Assembly (NCBI RefSeq): GCF_019578655.1
Contig: NC_063265.1
Coordinates: 14,804,285-14,868,284 of the forward strand
Source: Ricinus communis
Taxonomy: Eukaryota; Streptophyta; Magnoliopsida; Malpighiales; Euphorbiaceae
Length of the DNA stretch: 64,000 nucleotides
Reading direction: 5' to 3'
Below the pieces are notes generated by a model. That model saw nothing but the letters and a program-made list of their open reading frames with translations, had not been told where the DNA came from and ran no database searches. The translations under genes were made by a program, and so were the position numbers. This document shows positions 27,596 to 45,142 of this stretch, piece by piece (the stretch's first letter is position 1; the number at the start of each line of letters is the position of its first letter).

Positions 27596-28027
27596 TACAA
27601 CATTTTAATAACAATAGAGCCTTTCATTATTGAATAAAAGAAATACTTAAATCATTGTGAATAATAATAGGAAAATGGCAATTATCTGACATAGCACATG
27701 CATTGCTCATATCCAAATGCTTACTTTTACGCTTGAATCAATTCTTGAAATAAGAGGAGAAAAAAGAGTGTTAAATTCTCTATTCCTTAACCCTTTGCCC
27801 AAGTACAAAAAGCAAGGGAGATTTCACATACCATTAATATATAGGAGTCCCCAAGCAATCTTTTACCATGGGCTGAGCTGAGTGTTGAAGAACACCTCCT
27901 TGGCATTGTTTATTTGGGCCTGATAGGCTTGGGTCCAACTAGCCCACAATCCAAAATTCTTTTGCCCAAAATGTAGATGCCATAACCCACGCCACTATGA
28001 GATTATAAGCGAAAATCTTTGATATAA
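27596..28027. other. Start of the spacer between the CDC48 duplicates
   Basis: Unique sequence with no recognised gene, lying between the end of duplication unit A and the LINE fragment. Confidence 0.5.
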
Positions 28028-28892
28028 TTTAATGTTGAACGGGTTCGCCGTCATCTCACTGCTGATATGGAAGAAGCCGTTCATGTGGTTAGGGACTGTG
28101 TTATTGCGAAGCAAATGTGGGATGGCTTTTTACCCACCCAGCTCAAAGGTATGTTCTTTGCTCTTTCGTTAAAGGATTGGGTTATTCATTACATCAATTT
28201 GGACTTTACTATGAAAGACAACACTGTGTGGAAGTCTTTGTTTGGTGTGGCGGTTTGGAGTCTTTGGAATCGTAGGAACAGGGTTGTTTTCAATGGTGAG
28301 GTTCCTGTCCATCTCCTGGTTAAAGATATTCGAACTAGAGTCTTGGAATTGGGAGGTGTCATGGCCTGGACGTCTCTAACATGCGTATTAATGAGCAAAT
28401 TGTGAAGCAAGTTAGTTGGTCCCCTCCCCCAGATGATTGGTACAAGGTGAACACGTGGATCTTTCAAGGGTAATGTTGGCTTAGCTACAGCAGGTGGTTT
28501 AGTTAGGAATTATCTCAGTGGTTGGATTTGTGGGTTTGCTGTGAACATTGGAGCATGTTCTATTACTCGAGCAGAATTCCATGGAATCCGTTTAGCTTGA
28601 GAGCTTGGGATTAGGAAGCTCATTGGGGAAGTGGATAATCAATATGCTATTCACTTGGTTCAAGGTTCAAACAGTTCTCTAATTGCTGAAATTAGTCGGT
28701 TGCTTTTTAGAAACTGGGATATCAAGCTGGTTCATGTTTATGGGGAGGCAAATTATGCTGCGGATTACCTTGCCAATTATGTTGGTTTTCTCCCTGTTGG
28801 CTATCACTTTGTTCCTCATCCCCTTGGCATGCTTGGTTATTGGCTTCATCATGATGCTGTTGTTGTTCCCCTCTCTCGTGCTGTTGTTATTT
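28028..28892 (+). pseudogene. 3' fragment of a LINE (zinc-finger and RNase H-like parts), broken
   Basis: The start, NVERVRRHLTADMEEAVHVV then RDC, is the end of the zf-RVT domain that follows reverse transcriptase in plant L1-like LINEs. It continues with the W-x-x-R-N-x-x-V-F linker (WSLWNRRNRVVFNGE). Then comes the RVT_3 RNase H-like domain: VSWSPPPDDWYKVNT, GLATAGGLVRNY, ITRAEFHGIRLA and EVDNQYAIHLV. Two lesions are visible: a 2-base loss near 28456 that shifts the frame in the first RNase H strand, and a TGA after GIRLA at about 28600. Reverse transcriptase and endonuclease are absent, as expected for a 5'-truncated copy. No clear poly-A tail or target duplication was found. It lies in the spacer between the two CDC48 copies. 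Confidence 0.85.
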
Positions 28893-30274
28893 AGTTTTCT
28901 GATTCTTGCCTCTTTGTAATTAGAAAAGAAAAAGACAATTAGGAACACCTGATTAACATTTTTATTAGTGATGTGAAGCGAATCAAAATTCGATCACCTC
29001 ACAAAAGGGACAATTAGAAATAACTTAATCTGTAAAACAGTAAGTTTAAGTTGATGGGAGGAAACGTTTAACATAGCTCGTTGGAGTAGATAAGCCAAAA
29101 GAAAAAGATATTATGACAGAACTGAAACCTTTTCTTTCTATTTAAAATATATGAACGAGGTAGTGATACAAAAATAAAGATTAGACTTTGTAACTCTACC
29201 CTTGAATACTCACTGCCTGCTTATTCAGTCAGACTCAGAAATACCTGAGCTGACCGGGTACGGATACTATACTACTTTATTTATATCTGTATTTATACTT
29301 TATCCAAAAAAATATTAAAATTTTATAAATTAAATTTATTAATTTTAATTATTTGATATATTGTACTTACAGAATTAGATAAATTATTTAATTAATCAAT
29401 ATTTTATTAATTTTTATTTTTTGTTATTCTAATATAAGCCTATTTGAGTAATATTATAGATTATTTTAGTTAAATGAGATAATAAGTAGTGTTTCAGGTT
29501 TTATATATATATTTTAAAATCTTGATTAATAAAAAATCAATAAATTAATAACTTTAACTAAGTAATAAATGACGTCGATCATGACTCGGACTAATATACT
29601 AAATAAATAATCTTGCTTAATATATAAAATAATAAATTTATTTGACCTATATATATATAACCTCTACTATTTATATATATATAAATGATATTTTTCGAAT
29701 TCTATATATATGCACACCAGCTTTTGATCATATTCTTATTCTTGATAAAAATACATAAATAATTAACTAAAACATAACATCTAAAATTACAAATATTCAT
29801 TAATTAATAAATTAATAACATATTCATTGATAAAAAATAATAATTATTAGTCATTAATAATTAATTATCTTATAAAAGCTTTATTATATTTAGTAACTAT
29901 TTGAATAGTGAATTATTCATAAGTTATCTGAAATTCTACGTACTAAGGAGAGATTTAATATTTACTACCCAAAATTCTATGGATAGAGAATGAATGGATG
30001 CGTATAAAGATATGATGCTAACTTACTCATACCTTACCCATTTCCATCCGTAATTAGATTATGAAATTAAATTAACAAGATGGAATAAAAAAAAAACCCT
30101 ATCACTTTCGGAGTATTACAAAAGTACCATTGGTATTGAACTTTAGCTTTATAATATAATCCATACCTTATTTGTAGAATAAAGAATTTGGTCCTTAGTT
30201 GTTTGCTCCACCACAAAACAAATTGATCTACTTCATAGAAGACCTCCCAATCCCATGCTTCCACTTCTCACATC
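28893..30274. other. AT-rich spacer between the CDC48 duplicates
   Basis: No gene is visible. It is very AT-rich from about 29280 to 29950, with short TATATA runs. It has no counterpart that I can see beside copy A. Confidence 0.5.
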
Positions 30275-35945
<5,671 letters not shown>

Positions 35946-36329
35946 TAGGAATATGGTTAAAATATGTTCCTAAATTTTCAGGGCGGAGTTAAATACGTAA
36001 TTTTAATATTTTTGGAATATTTTAATTTATATTTTGTTATTTTTAATTTAATTTAATTTTTTTAAAAATAATGAATTATGTTATCTGCAGTGAATTTAAT
36101 AAAAATTAATTTATAAATTTAAATTTAACAAACAACTAATAGTTATTAATAATAACATTAAAAGGGTTATAAACTTTTAATAAATATTAACTAATTTTTA
36201 ATTTTAATTTAACTTTCTTTTTTAATTTTTAAATTATATTAGTTATAGTTCTCCCGTCTAGAGCTAAATTGAGTTAAAATATTAAAATCTTAGATTCAAA
36301 TTGATCTAAAAAGATTAAAAAAGTCTTAA
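35946..36329. other. AT-rich gap between CDC48 copy B and the UGT pseudogene
   Basis: Low-complexity AT-rich DNA, with no gene or clear repeat. Confidence 0.5.
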
Positions 36330-37978
36330 TCAGGCTTGGAAGCCCCCCTTCAAGTGAAATTTAGCCTTCACATCACCAATAAATTGGTTGAAATTCTTTT
36401 CTGATGGTCCAACGGTTGATATTGCAACCTCTAGTATCTCTTTGACTTGCTTGATATTCTTTCTCTAGTCATCAGCTGTCTTTCCATGCATTAACCTGTT
36501 GATCTTTTCAGCAACCTCGGTCCTTGTTATTGGCTTCCTGTCACAAAGATTTTGCCCAATTTTCCAATCATCAACCACTAATTTTCTATTAGTGAATTGA
36601 TCAGTCAATAGAGGATAACAAAGCAATGGTATACTGCACCATATGCTTTCCAATATTGAATTCCATCCACAGTGTGTTAAGAACCCACCAACGGCTGGAT
36701 CCATGGCACGATCAACCCTTTATCTTTGATCTCACTCTCAAATGCATCAGGTAGAAAATCAGTATCATCAGAACTCACAATATCAGGGCGAAGTACCCAA
36801 ATAAAACTCATTTCACTTAGCAAGAGCCCATGGGCTATCTCCACAATTTCCTCTTTACTACAATGGGCATAGCTGCCAAATGAGACATATAAAACTGATC
36901 CATGAGGCTTGTGTTCGAGCCATTGGGTGCAGTCTGACTCGGACCATAGGCTAGTAGCCACAGTAATCTTGGTGAAGCCAGTAGGAAAAAGTGGGCCAAT
37001 TGGATAAAATGGTTGCTTTTGTTGTAAACCTGAGATTGTTTTGGATTCAAGCTCCTGTATTGTGTTACAAAGAATGAAGTCTGCTTTTTTAGCATCCTCA
37101 AATATTGCCTTGTATATGATTTCGTGCATTATAGTTGTTGCATCAGTTGCATGAAGATATAAAATCAAGTCCCTTGGCTTGATACCTTCCACTCCAGGTA
37201 TATATAATCTAAGGCATCTTCCCGTTTATCTAATAACGACAAAAATTAATTAACAATAAGAACTTATCAATAAAATATACCAATGTAAAATTTTATCGAT
37301 CAGTATATTGCAGAATAATCATTACAATACTAATTTTAATGACTAATGAATGTTTATAAAATAAAAATAGAAGTGATGGAATTATATAACTACCAAATGT
37401 AACAAGTTTTTTACACTCGAGGATAAAGAAAGAGTATAGACATGAACATACCACCGGAAGCAAAATGCCCATTAATGTTGAGGAGATCCAAATGGTAGTA
37501 AAGAGTATAAATCAAAGCTGGTCCAGTCCAAAATGAGATATTAACAAGATTATACTTCTGGGCAATCATAGATGACCACACATAAAAAGTGTCAGCTATC
37601 AAGCAATTGACAGTAGGGTTTGTCTGAACTATCTTCCCAACAATATCATCAACATGAGCTGAGAAGACATGCAAAAGGCCTTCCATGAACTGGTCATGGT
37701 TAAGAGACCCATCAAACCCTAAAGGAAATCCATCACTTACAGTTGCGTAGCAAATATCTAGACCGGATTGACGTGCTTCGAAGAAGATATCATGTTCTGT
37801 GGTGTTCATGGTTCTGGGTAGCTGATGAGCTTCATCCTGATTATCATGAGCAGCTTTTGTTATTTGATGGTGGATTGATTCTGTGTTGATGAAAGTGATG
37901 GTGAGCCTTTGGATGCAAGCTTTATTGCAAGATGAATAAAGGGCTTGACATGTCCTAAAAGAGGGTAGAAGCATAATA
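36330..37978 (-). pseudogene. UDP-glycosyltransferase pseudogene, UGT86A type
   Basis: Intact relatives transfer sugar from UDP-sugars to small molecules. Exon 1 is about 37978-37452 and exon 2 is 37229-36330, joined at the expected point (G, then ataaacgg, D-K-R-E-D-A). Family stretches include TITFINTESIHHQ, GSVLYVSFGSYAH, AHGLLLSEMSFIWVLRPDI and the PSPG box part DPAVGGFLTHCGWNS. Lesions: no in-frame ATG before CFYPLLGHVKPF; a one-base loss after LAIKLASKG; a two-base gain in the TA run of exon 2, at about 37197-37204; a loss of about 25 bases that removes the WCCQ-like start of the PSPG box near 36700; and a stop (TAG) at about 36465-36467, before RKNIKQVKE. The ATG at 37974 opens a frame only because the first frameshift restores it, and its first 24 residues are off-frame. 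It cannot make a normal enzyme. Confidence 0.9.
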
Positions 37979-38978
37979 TTTACTTGAAGGTTGCTCTAGA
38001 GGTCCATATATATAAATATATGTAGTATGAATTTAATTATATACTACAACTTGCAACTATGAATGTTCATGGTGGATGTACCATTTTATATGTCTGGTTG
38101 ATTATGAAATATAATTAATGAAAAAATTACTTTTAATGTTTTTATCAACACAAGTAGACAAGGACCGTCAGTTTAAAAGGAGATGCACATACATATTGTC
38201 ACAGCCGCAGATTTTCTCCTCTCGCACGAGAATTTAAAGGCTCAAGAAGTCTCTAGAGTACGCTAGAAAGTAAGGAAGTATTTTAAAACATTCTAAAATC
38301 ATCTGGAAGAATCTGAACGATTCGTTGGTAGAAAGACCAAGCCCGTGACAATATGTTTTCATTCCAAAATTATGGAGCTAATGAGACCAGCAGACTAGAA
38401 TGTTTATCATAATTCAACTTTAGTGATGAATACATATTATGAATATACTTAAGTCATTGAGATAGAGAAATAGTCTATTTATTATAGAGGTTTAACAAAA
38501 ACTCAATACGGTGAGGGTACATCCGTAAATTTAAAGATGTGCCTCAATTTAAGTAATTTCTTTTTAATTCAGTCATCTTTTTTCATTTATAATAAAAAAA
38601 ATTACTAAAATCTTTAATGGAAATTAATTATTGGCTAACAAGAAGTATATGTCCCCTTATCCTATGAATTATTAAATATAAATAAAATATTATAGGAAAA
38701 ATGTTTTCTTGTGTTCCCATGGCAAGGTTAATTTAGATTATAGATTAGGGAGAAAACTTGGAATTTATTCAAGACCAACAAATAAATAAATGAAAAGTTT
38801 ATGGTTGACCCAAAAAAAGATATGGAGAAGTATGGGCTTAATGGGCTTGTAATCAGTAGATAAATGGATCAACCAAGCTTAGGGTGAGAGCCCAATAACT
38901 GTTCGACGCAGAGGAATAGAAAAGACAAAGAAGTAGATAGAAGCAGAGTGAAGTTAGAGAGGAGAAGAGCCGATAAGA
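37979..38978. other. Intergenic region with a short TG...CA inverted-end element
   Basis: No gene is seen. At 38193-38355 an 11-bp perfect inverted repeat (catattgtcac) bounds about 160 bases that begin TGTCACAGCC and end CCCGTGACA. This resembles a tiny foldback element or a deleted solo LTR. The final part is the promoter and leader of the next gene; no strong TATA box is evident. Confidence 0.4.
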
Positions 38979-40854
38979 ATGGAGAAGTATTTTGGAAATG
39001 CATACAGAGGAGACCCAGGAGTTCCACATGCTGAACCGGACCGGTTCTTCAACATATGGATTGGGTCTGCTGCTTTCTCTGTTATGACCTTTATCAATCC
39101 CTACATGTGGCACCTCAGTAATCAGTTCAAGTATGCCCCTTTTTTTTCCTGTTCTCATTTCTAATTCTAGGGCTTTCTTTCTTTCTTTCTTTTTTTTATA
39201 TTGTTTTGTGGGCATATTTTGTTAATTTTCGCTTTATGACTCAATCAATGATTCTTTAGTTTGCTGTACTTGGTACTTCAATCAGCTCTGTTTGTTTCAA
39301 TTGCATTTCATGAAACTCACTGAATAACGAAATTAATTTCAAACATCGCATTTCGCAATAGAATTTTTATGATAACCAAACCGAACTGTAAGTAATTGTC
39401 AAACCGTCCAAACCATAATACTTGTTTTATTTGGGTAGTTTGAGCTTTCTTATTGCCGAAATCTATGTCATATTGGCTTAGTTTTATACAATTTTGATAT
39501 GTTTGTTTTAGAATAGTTACAGAATTGGCTTAATATTAATTATACCATAAAATCTAACAAATATCTATGCAACTAAGGCTATATATATATATGCCAATTC
39601 GGTTTGATTCAGTTTGATCGTTTTGAAGGCAAAACCATAAACTGAACTGAAAATTCGGTTTAGATTTATATTGAAGACGGACCAAACTGCCTCTCAACCA
39701 AAATCATGGTTATGGTTTGGTTTGACTTGGTTAGATTTGGTGGGATGGTTCGTATACAAGTCTACATACTTTGATTGATATTTTAGCTTGTTATCACCGT
39801 GGTTGGTTGCCTGATAGTTATGTTGTTAGAGCTTCTTTAGGAAGTCTAATAATGTCGCTTAGTCATTTCTCATGTTTGGGAAGCTCATAGTTTCTAGAAA
39901 TTAATTCCTTTAAATTAAAAGAAAACGAGGCATTTTGAAAGTAATGAAATCTTCCAGCTGATTTTGTTCCAAGCAAGGACTTGAGAACCAGACTCATTTC
40001 TTAAGGCTATTATCTGCTCCCATAGGTTGGTTTGATTGAAAGGGATATTTTGAGAGACTTGAGTAAATTAGTTAACTTCTGAGTTTTTAACATAGCTTTG
40101 AGTATGCTGGTATTGGTATGGGAAGATAATCAATGCCTTTTATGTGGCTTCTTTCTCTAAATTGATTTAAAGAGAACACGGATAGATGTCAAGGTCTCAA
40201 AGCTGATTACTTTGATATTAAATGGTTGTCTGTAATGGTATGAAGTATGATATTGCATTTAATAATTTAATTCAGCTACCTTACTATGTTCTTCATCTTG
40301 TTCTCTTTTGCATGGTTAGTAGCAGTGTAATACTATGTTAAAGGGGAAGCTGTGTTTATGATAACTAATGAACTGGATGATTCCAGTTGAATTGCCAGAG
40401 TTTTTGTTAGAATCAGTGACAATAGAATAACAGATACTGCTATGACCACTGCTGTAAAAGCGACTGTTGCCGTTAGAGTTTAGCATGTAGTACTATGATT
40501 CTTCTGATACGAATGCCTTACCTGCCAGCTTGTTGAATTCTACTATTTTGTTGGTTTAAGCTTACTTGATATTCTTCAATGTGCTTGCAGTTGGCATGAC
40601 AAGGCATTTCTATTTGAGCAGTATCACTGGAAAAAAGCTATGAAGAAGAATGAGCCATACAAATTTAAGGTGATTTTATTTGGTTAATCTGAGGCTGAAA
40701 TTTTTGTGGTTTTTATGCTGCCTATTATTGATAACTATGTCGCTAAAGCGAACTCTAATCTGCAAATGAAATCTTTACTTTGTTGCAGTGGAATGAAATG
40801 GATAGAGAGGTCCGGGACAATTATTATATCAACTGGCCCATCTACTTCCCTTAA
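38979..40854 (+). CDS. Plant mitochondrial complex I accessory subunit, P1-like
   Basis: Three exons (38979-39130, 40591-40669 and 40789-40854) with canonical borders encode 98 residues. It starts MEKYFGNAYRGDPGVPHAEP, has one hydrophobic segment at about 25-45 (FNIWIGSAAFSVMTFINPYM) and a charged, tryptophan- and tyrosine-rich C-terminus ending INWPIYFP. From memory, the length and pattern fit the plant-specific complex I subunit P1 (Arabidopsis At1g67350 type), a single-span inner-membrane protein. I cannot verify that assignment here, and the safe reading is a conserved small membrane protein. There is no cleavable presequence, as is common for such accessory subunits. Intron 1 is long (1.46 kb) and carries repeat DNA at about 39376-39765. 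Confidence 0.75.
39376..39765. mobile_element. Repeat element with GGTTTGGTTT motifs inside an intron
   Basis: The left side has aaccaaaccgaactg and caaaccgtccaaacc, and the right side has their inverse types (ggtttggtttgacttgg, ggtgggatggttcg). The inner copies read aactgaactgaaaattcgg. The inverted arrangement suggests a degenerate non-autonomous DNA element; the ends are approximate. Confidence 0.4.
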
Positions 40855-41509
40855 CTTTCTGTTCCTTTAGTGGGATCTGCAAAAATACAACCATGTTTCC
40901 TTACAATGTGGTGTCTGTACTGGTGGTTTAAACACCTTGAATTAGCTGGCGGATTTTTTTTTTAATTGAAGTTTGTTATTTATGATTGTATCTTTAAGTA
41001 GCCTTTCTACATCTATGTAGTGAGAAAGACAACCATGCAATATAACATATGTATTTAGTTTTAGAACATGAAATGAAACAGATTACAATATGGTCTCAAG
41101 TAGTTGGAGGTTCTTATTTGACCATACTCCACAAAAAGAGCAGACCATTCGATTTCGTTCTGTTTCTATGCGCTATCTGCTGTCTTCTTATAAATCAGAA
41201 TAGTCTGCTACATTGAATTTGAATGAGAAGATGAGCAATAGAATTGAGGAGAAATGTAGTTCCAGATTGGCCAGAACTGCAATTTCTATCTAATAAAATG
41301 GTGTATTATGTTGTCACAGCATTTTCGTGTAATCTGTGAGTAATTCAGATTGCCTGGTCAGCCATCGAACCTGCATTTTTCAAGTAAAGTTCTTTTCTAT
41401 TTGTCTGTAATTAGAGAACTGAGAAACGCAATCTCTATACACGTATCCTGGTCAGCCATAAAAAATTCTGTAGCCATATCACCATTGAAGGACGTACCTA
41501 CCACGCGCT
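40855..41509. other. Short intergenic region
   Basis: Holds the 3' region of the complex I-like gene and the promoter of the lumen protein gene. No separate gene is seen. Confidence 0.5.
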
Positions 41510-41517
41510 TATAAATA
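41510..41517 (+). promoter_or_regulatory. TATA box of the thylakoid lumen protein gene
   Basis: TATAAATA lies 105 bases before the ATG at 41615, so transcription should begin near 41543. Confidence 0.6.
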
Positions 41518-41614
41518 GCTAGGACCTGTAGTGTGCATACAAAAGGGAAGTCCGTTAATCCTATTATCCAGAAGGTTTCACTTTCAGTTGCACGGACCCA
41601 GAAAAAGGGAGAGC

Positions 41615-44353
41615 ATGGCCTTTCTTCATCTTTCTTCGTCTCTTACACTCAGAGGCACCTCCCTACGTCCTGCATTTAAAATACCCGTTACGGCCTCATC
41701 TCCCATATTTCCAATCCAAAATTCGACCAAATTCAGCAACTGGGTTGTCGATTTTCGGTCCAAAACTTTGAAATTTTTGCTCTCTGGCGCTCTCACTCTC
41801 GGTCTATCTCTCTCAGGTGAATGTTCATTTGATGAATTTGAATCTACAGAATTTGTTATATTCTTATCATCTTCTTCTTATGCAAGTAAATGCTGCTATG
41901 ACAAGTTGATATGATTCGTTTTATGGTCCAATCTTTGTTTTGATGATTCATGAGCATAATTGCTAAATAATTAATGTTGTTGTTGCTTTTGAGTAATACA
42001 GTAACCTTAAATTCTGTAGGAGTTGAATTTGCTGAGGCGAAAGTTGGGGTTAACAAGCCAGAATTGCTTCCTAAAGAGTTTACCACTGTTATAGATGTTG
42101 CTGGGTTCCTCTCTGATGGCCAGGTGAGGTTTATGTTCCTTCTCTGTTAGGAAATTTCTATTTTTAATTCATGATATTTCAAAACTAATCAATTAAAATC
42201 ATATACTATGGATGGAAAAATGTATGGTTTAGAGTGATTAAAATGTTTGATGATGTAAAATTAAGGACTAAAGTACAATTAAACTTAATATTTTAAATTT
42301 TAAAGTGAAGTCATTTTTGAATCTATGACAATATGAGCAATGCCAAAAATTAATATTTATTGATAAGTGTAATTAAATTATAAAAAGTTTAAGATTTAAA
42401 TTATAGAGTCACTAATTCTAAAAATGGCAAGGATCAAAAAATATATTAGAGTAAATCTTACAGATTTTGACTAATTAACCTAATTTTTTTTTAATCTAGT
42501 TGAAATATTGTCCAAAAATAGAAATTTCCATCTTCTTGTGATTCTGTTATTTTTCCAAAAGTTTTCAATAGTTGTTCAGTGGCAATATGATGTAATTTCT
42601 ATATTTTCTTAACATTTTATATTTATTTATAATAACATGATTAAAATATTGAAATTGATTTCTGTAAATGTTAATATATATATATTTTTTTTGTAATATA
42701 CCTTTTCTTGTCACTCCAACAATTCTTTTTCATATTTTTCTTATCTCATTTCTAAGTATAAATTTTGTAATGTAAATGCTATTATTAGTTTAATTAATGA
42801 TTTTGTCCTTTCTATTATATAAAAGAACAATTTTTTTTTTAAAGGAACAAATTCTTTTTAGCATTTAAAGAAATAATTTGAAAAATAAAACTCTGTTAGC
42901 TCTATTTATCACTTTTTGCACATTAAAAGGTGTTCAAATAAATATAGAGAGAGCCTTTCAAAAAAATAAATAAATATATAGAAAGGGAAATTTTGGAAAC
43001 AAAATTTAAAAATTGTACTGTTCCAGAAACAGTGGAAGGCTATTCAGGTTTAGTATATACAATAATTTTATGACCAGTCAATTGTTAATTTCAGAATTTT
43101 TGTTGTTTGATCAAATTATCTTTGCAAAAGGAGCAGGGTTATATAAGTGATAAGTTATAACTTTATGTGGATTCTTTGCACTTAAGATGATTCTTGAAAT
43201 AATCTTGGCAATTGAATTTGTCTCCGCTATTGAATTAAGATATTGAAGCAGTTAAGTTTTCGTAGAAAAAATGGTCTGTCCAATGGTCTTACTGATCATG
43301 AATAAATAAATAAATAAATAAATCCTGTTTCTTGTTCTATAAAAGGATGGAAAAGCTTGAAAGTTAAAGTTTCTTGTTTTCTATGTATGGAAGCTTAAAT
43401 ATTTCTCTTCTGCCGCTTCTGTACATTAGCAAGCAAAAGATCCTCACGGTAGAATCCCCTTTTGGATATGTATCTGGGCTTAAATCATATAGAGCAAAGG
43501 CTAGACATCAATTGGTCCTGAATTAGCCAATAACCTGTATGGCCTAATGGCACTTGTTACCTTACAGAATGCAAAGGATCCTGCGACTTGAATTGTATTA
43601 TGCTGGAAAAATTGTGTTGGTTAATTGGAGTTTTACTGTATCTAGCATCGATTTAAAGTTAGATCACCGAAATCTATATTGCCAAATACTTTATGTGGCT
43701 AATTTGCAGGAGAAAAGACTTGCACAGGAGATTCAAGACATTGAGAAGGATACTGGGTTTAAATTAAGAGTTTTAGCTCAAAATTATCCTGACACACCAG
43801 GTTTCTGTTGCTTTACGCACTTTTTAATTTTTGAGAAGCAGATATTATTGTTCCATTTCATCTTTAAACCTCTTTGTACAAGGAAGTTATTGTAGCAGTT
43901 GATTAACAATTCATTTCCAGGGTTGGCAATTAAAGATTTTTGGCGAGTGGATGATAGGACCATTGTCTTTGTTGCAGACCCCACTTTCGGTAAGATAATT
44001 CAAAGTTTCAAGTACATCACACTCTCTCGGCTGCATCAGCCATTGATCATATTGATAAATTTGACCAGGAAATATCTTGAATTTCAATGTTGGGGCTTCT
44101 ATTGATCTAGACATTCCACGTAGTTTCTGGAGTCGTCTGGCGGGGAAATATGGGAACATCTTTTATTGGAAAGAGAAGGTGAAGTTACAATGTTGCCTGG
44201 ATTGGTTTAATGTTGTCTGGATTTTGCAAGTGGTTTTATATTATTTTATTGCAAATACAGGGAGAAGATGCTTCTATTGAATCTGCTGTTATGGCTATAT
44301 CAAATTGCTTGAGAGAACCTGTAGGCCCAAATAATTGCTCTGAGGTAAAATAA
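41615..44353 (+). CDS. Thylakoid lumen 15.0 kDa-like protein with TPM domain
   Basis: Six exons: 41615-41816, 42020-42123, 43710-43800, 43921-43989, 44069-44178 and 44261-44353, all GT-AG, giving 222 residues; the Arabidopsis lumen 15.0 kDa protein is about that long. Residues 1-50 form a Ser/Thr-rich chloroplast transit peptide. A basic stretch (FRSKTLK) and a hydrophobic segment then end in AEA at 72-74, a lumenal processing site. The mature part carries the TPM fold seen in TLP18.3: VIDVAGFLSDGQEKRLAQEI, DIEKDTGFKLRVLAQNYP, RTIVFVADPTFG and LNFNVGASIDLDIPRSFW. TLP18.3 has acid phosphatase activity linked to photosystem II repair; for this paralogue the activity is unproven. It converges on the SAUR gene at 45143-45532, with 789 bases between. 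Confidence 0.9.
42150..42529. mobile_element. MITE-like element in intron 2 of the lumen protein gene
   Basis: A perfect 16-bp terminal inverted repeat, ggaaatttctattttt at 42150-42165 and its inverse at 42514-42529, bounds about 380 AT-rich bases without coding capacity. I could not see a target-site duplication. Confidence 0.5.
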
Positions 44354-45142
44354 TTTTGGGTCTAACATGCAAGATTCTTTGTATTCGTACTCTGTGACAA
44401 TTCGTTTGTACTGTATATGGTATAATTGTCTCAAGAATTGTACATCTGAGGTGCTATTTCATGTAAGAATCAAGTACAAACCAGTAAACAATTGTGTATA
44501 TTTGTACAAGTAAATAAAGATCAATGCAATCCGGATTTACAGCTTGTGGTGAGTGTTTGTGTGATTCAAAATAGAGAATACAGCCTGACCAAGTCTCAGG
44601 CTCGTAGGAGAGAGGCTGGGAAGTGGGAAGAGACCTCCTTCAGTTTTGTATAGTTTTTGCATGCTTATAAGCACATATTGTGTCAATTCCAGTACTTGAA
44701 AGATTGTCAGTTAGATGCGGAGGACTATTTAGTAATGGCACTGCATGCTTAACTTCAGCATTGCAAGCACAAAGCCTGAATGATTTGTGTTTCTTTTCAA
44801 GATGTAATAGTTCGAATTTAATTTATTTGCTTATCCTTTTCCTACATGGAACTCAGGATCTCCAATACTTCTTTGCTAGTTAGCAAGTATACCAGGGTCA
44901 GGAACTAGTTCAAGGGATATTCATATTCTTTCGTTGAACAGATACATATTTATTTTCACATTTGACACGGAATGAATACTCGAATAACAAATTACAAAGA
45001 ATATTTGGTTAGTCTTGTAATGGACCATGAAAACAAGAACGAACTGCTCTCTTACAGAAGCTACCTTGACAGACAAACATAAAAACCTATTCTTTCTCGA
45101 AAACAGCTTGACATACTGGTTATTTTATGATGGAAATGTACC
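44354..45142. other. Intergenic region between convergent genes
   Basis: The 3' regions of the lumen protein gene and the SAUR gene face each other here. No other gene was identified. Confidence 0.5.
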
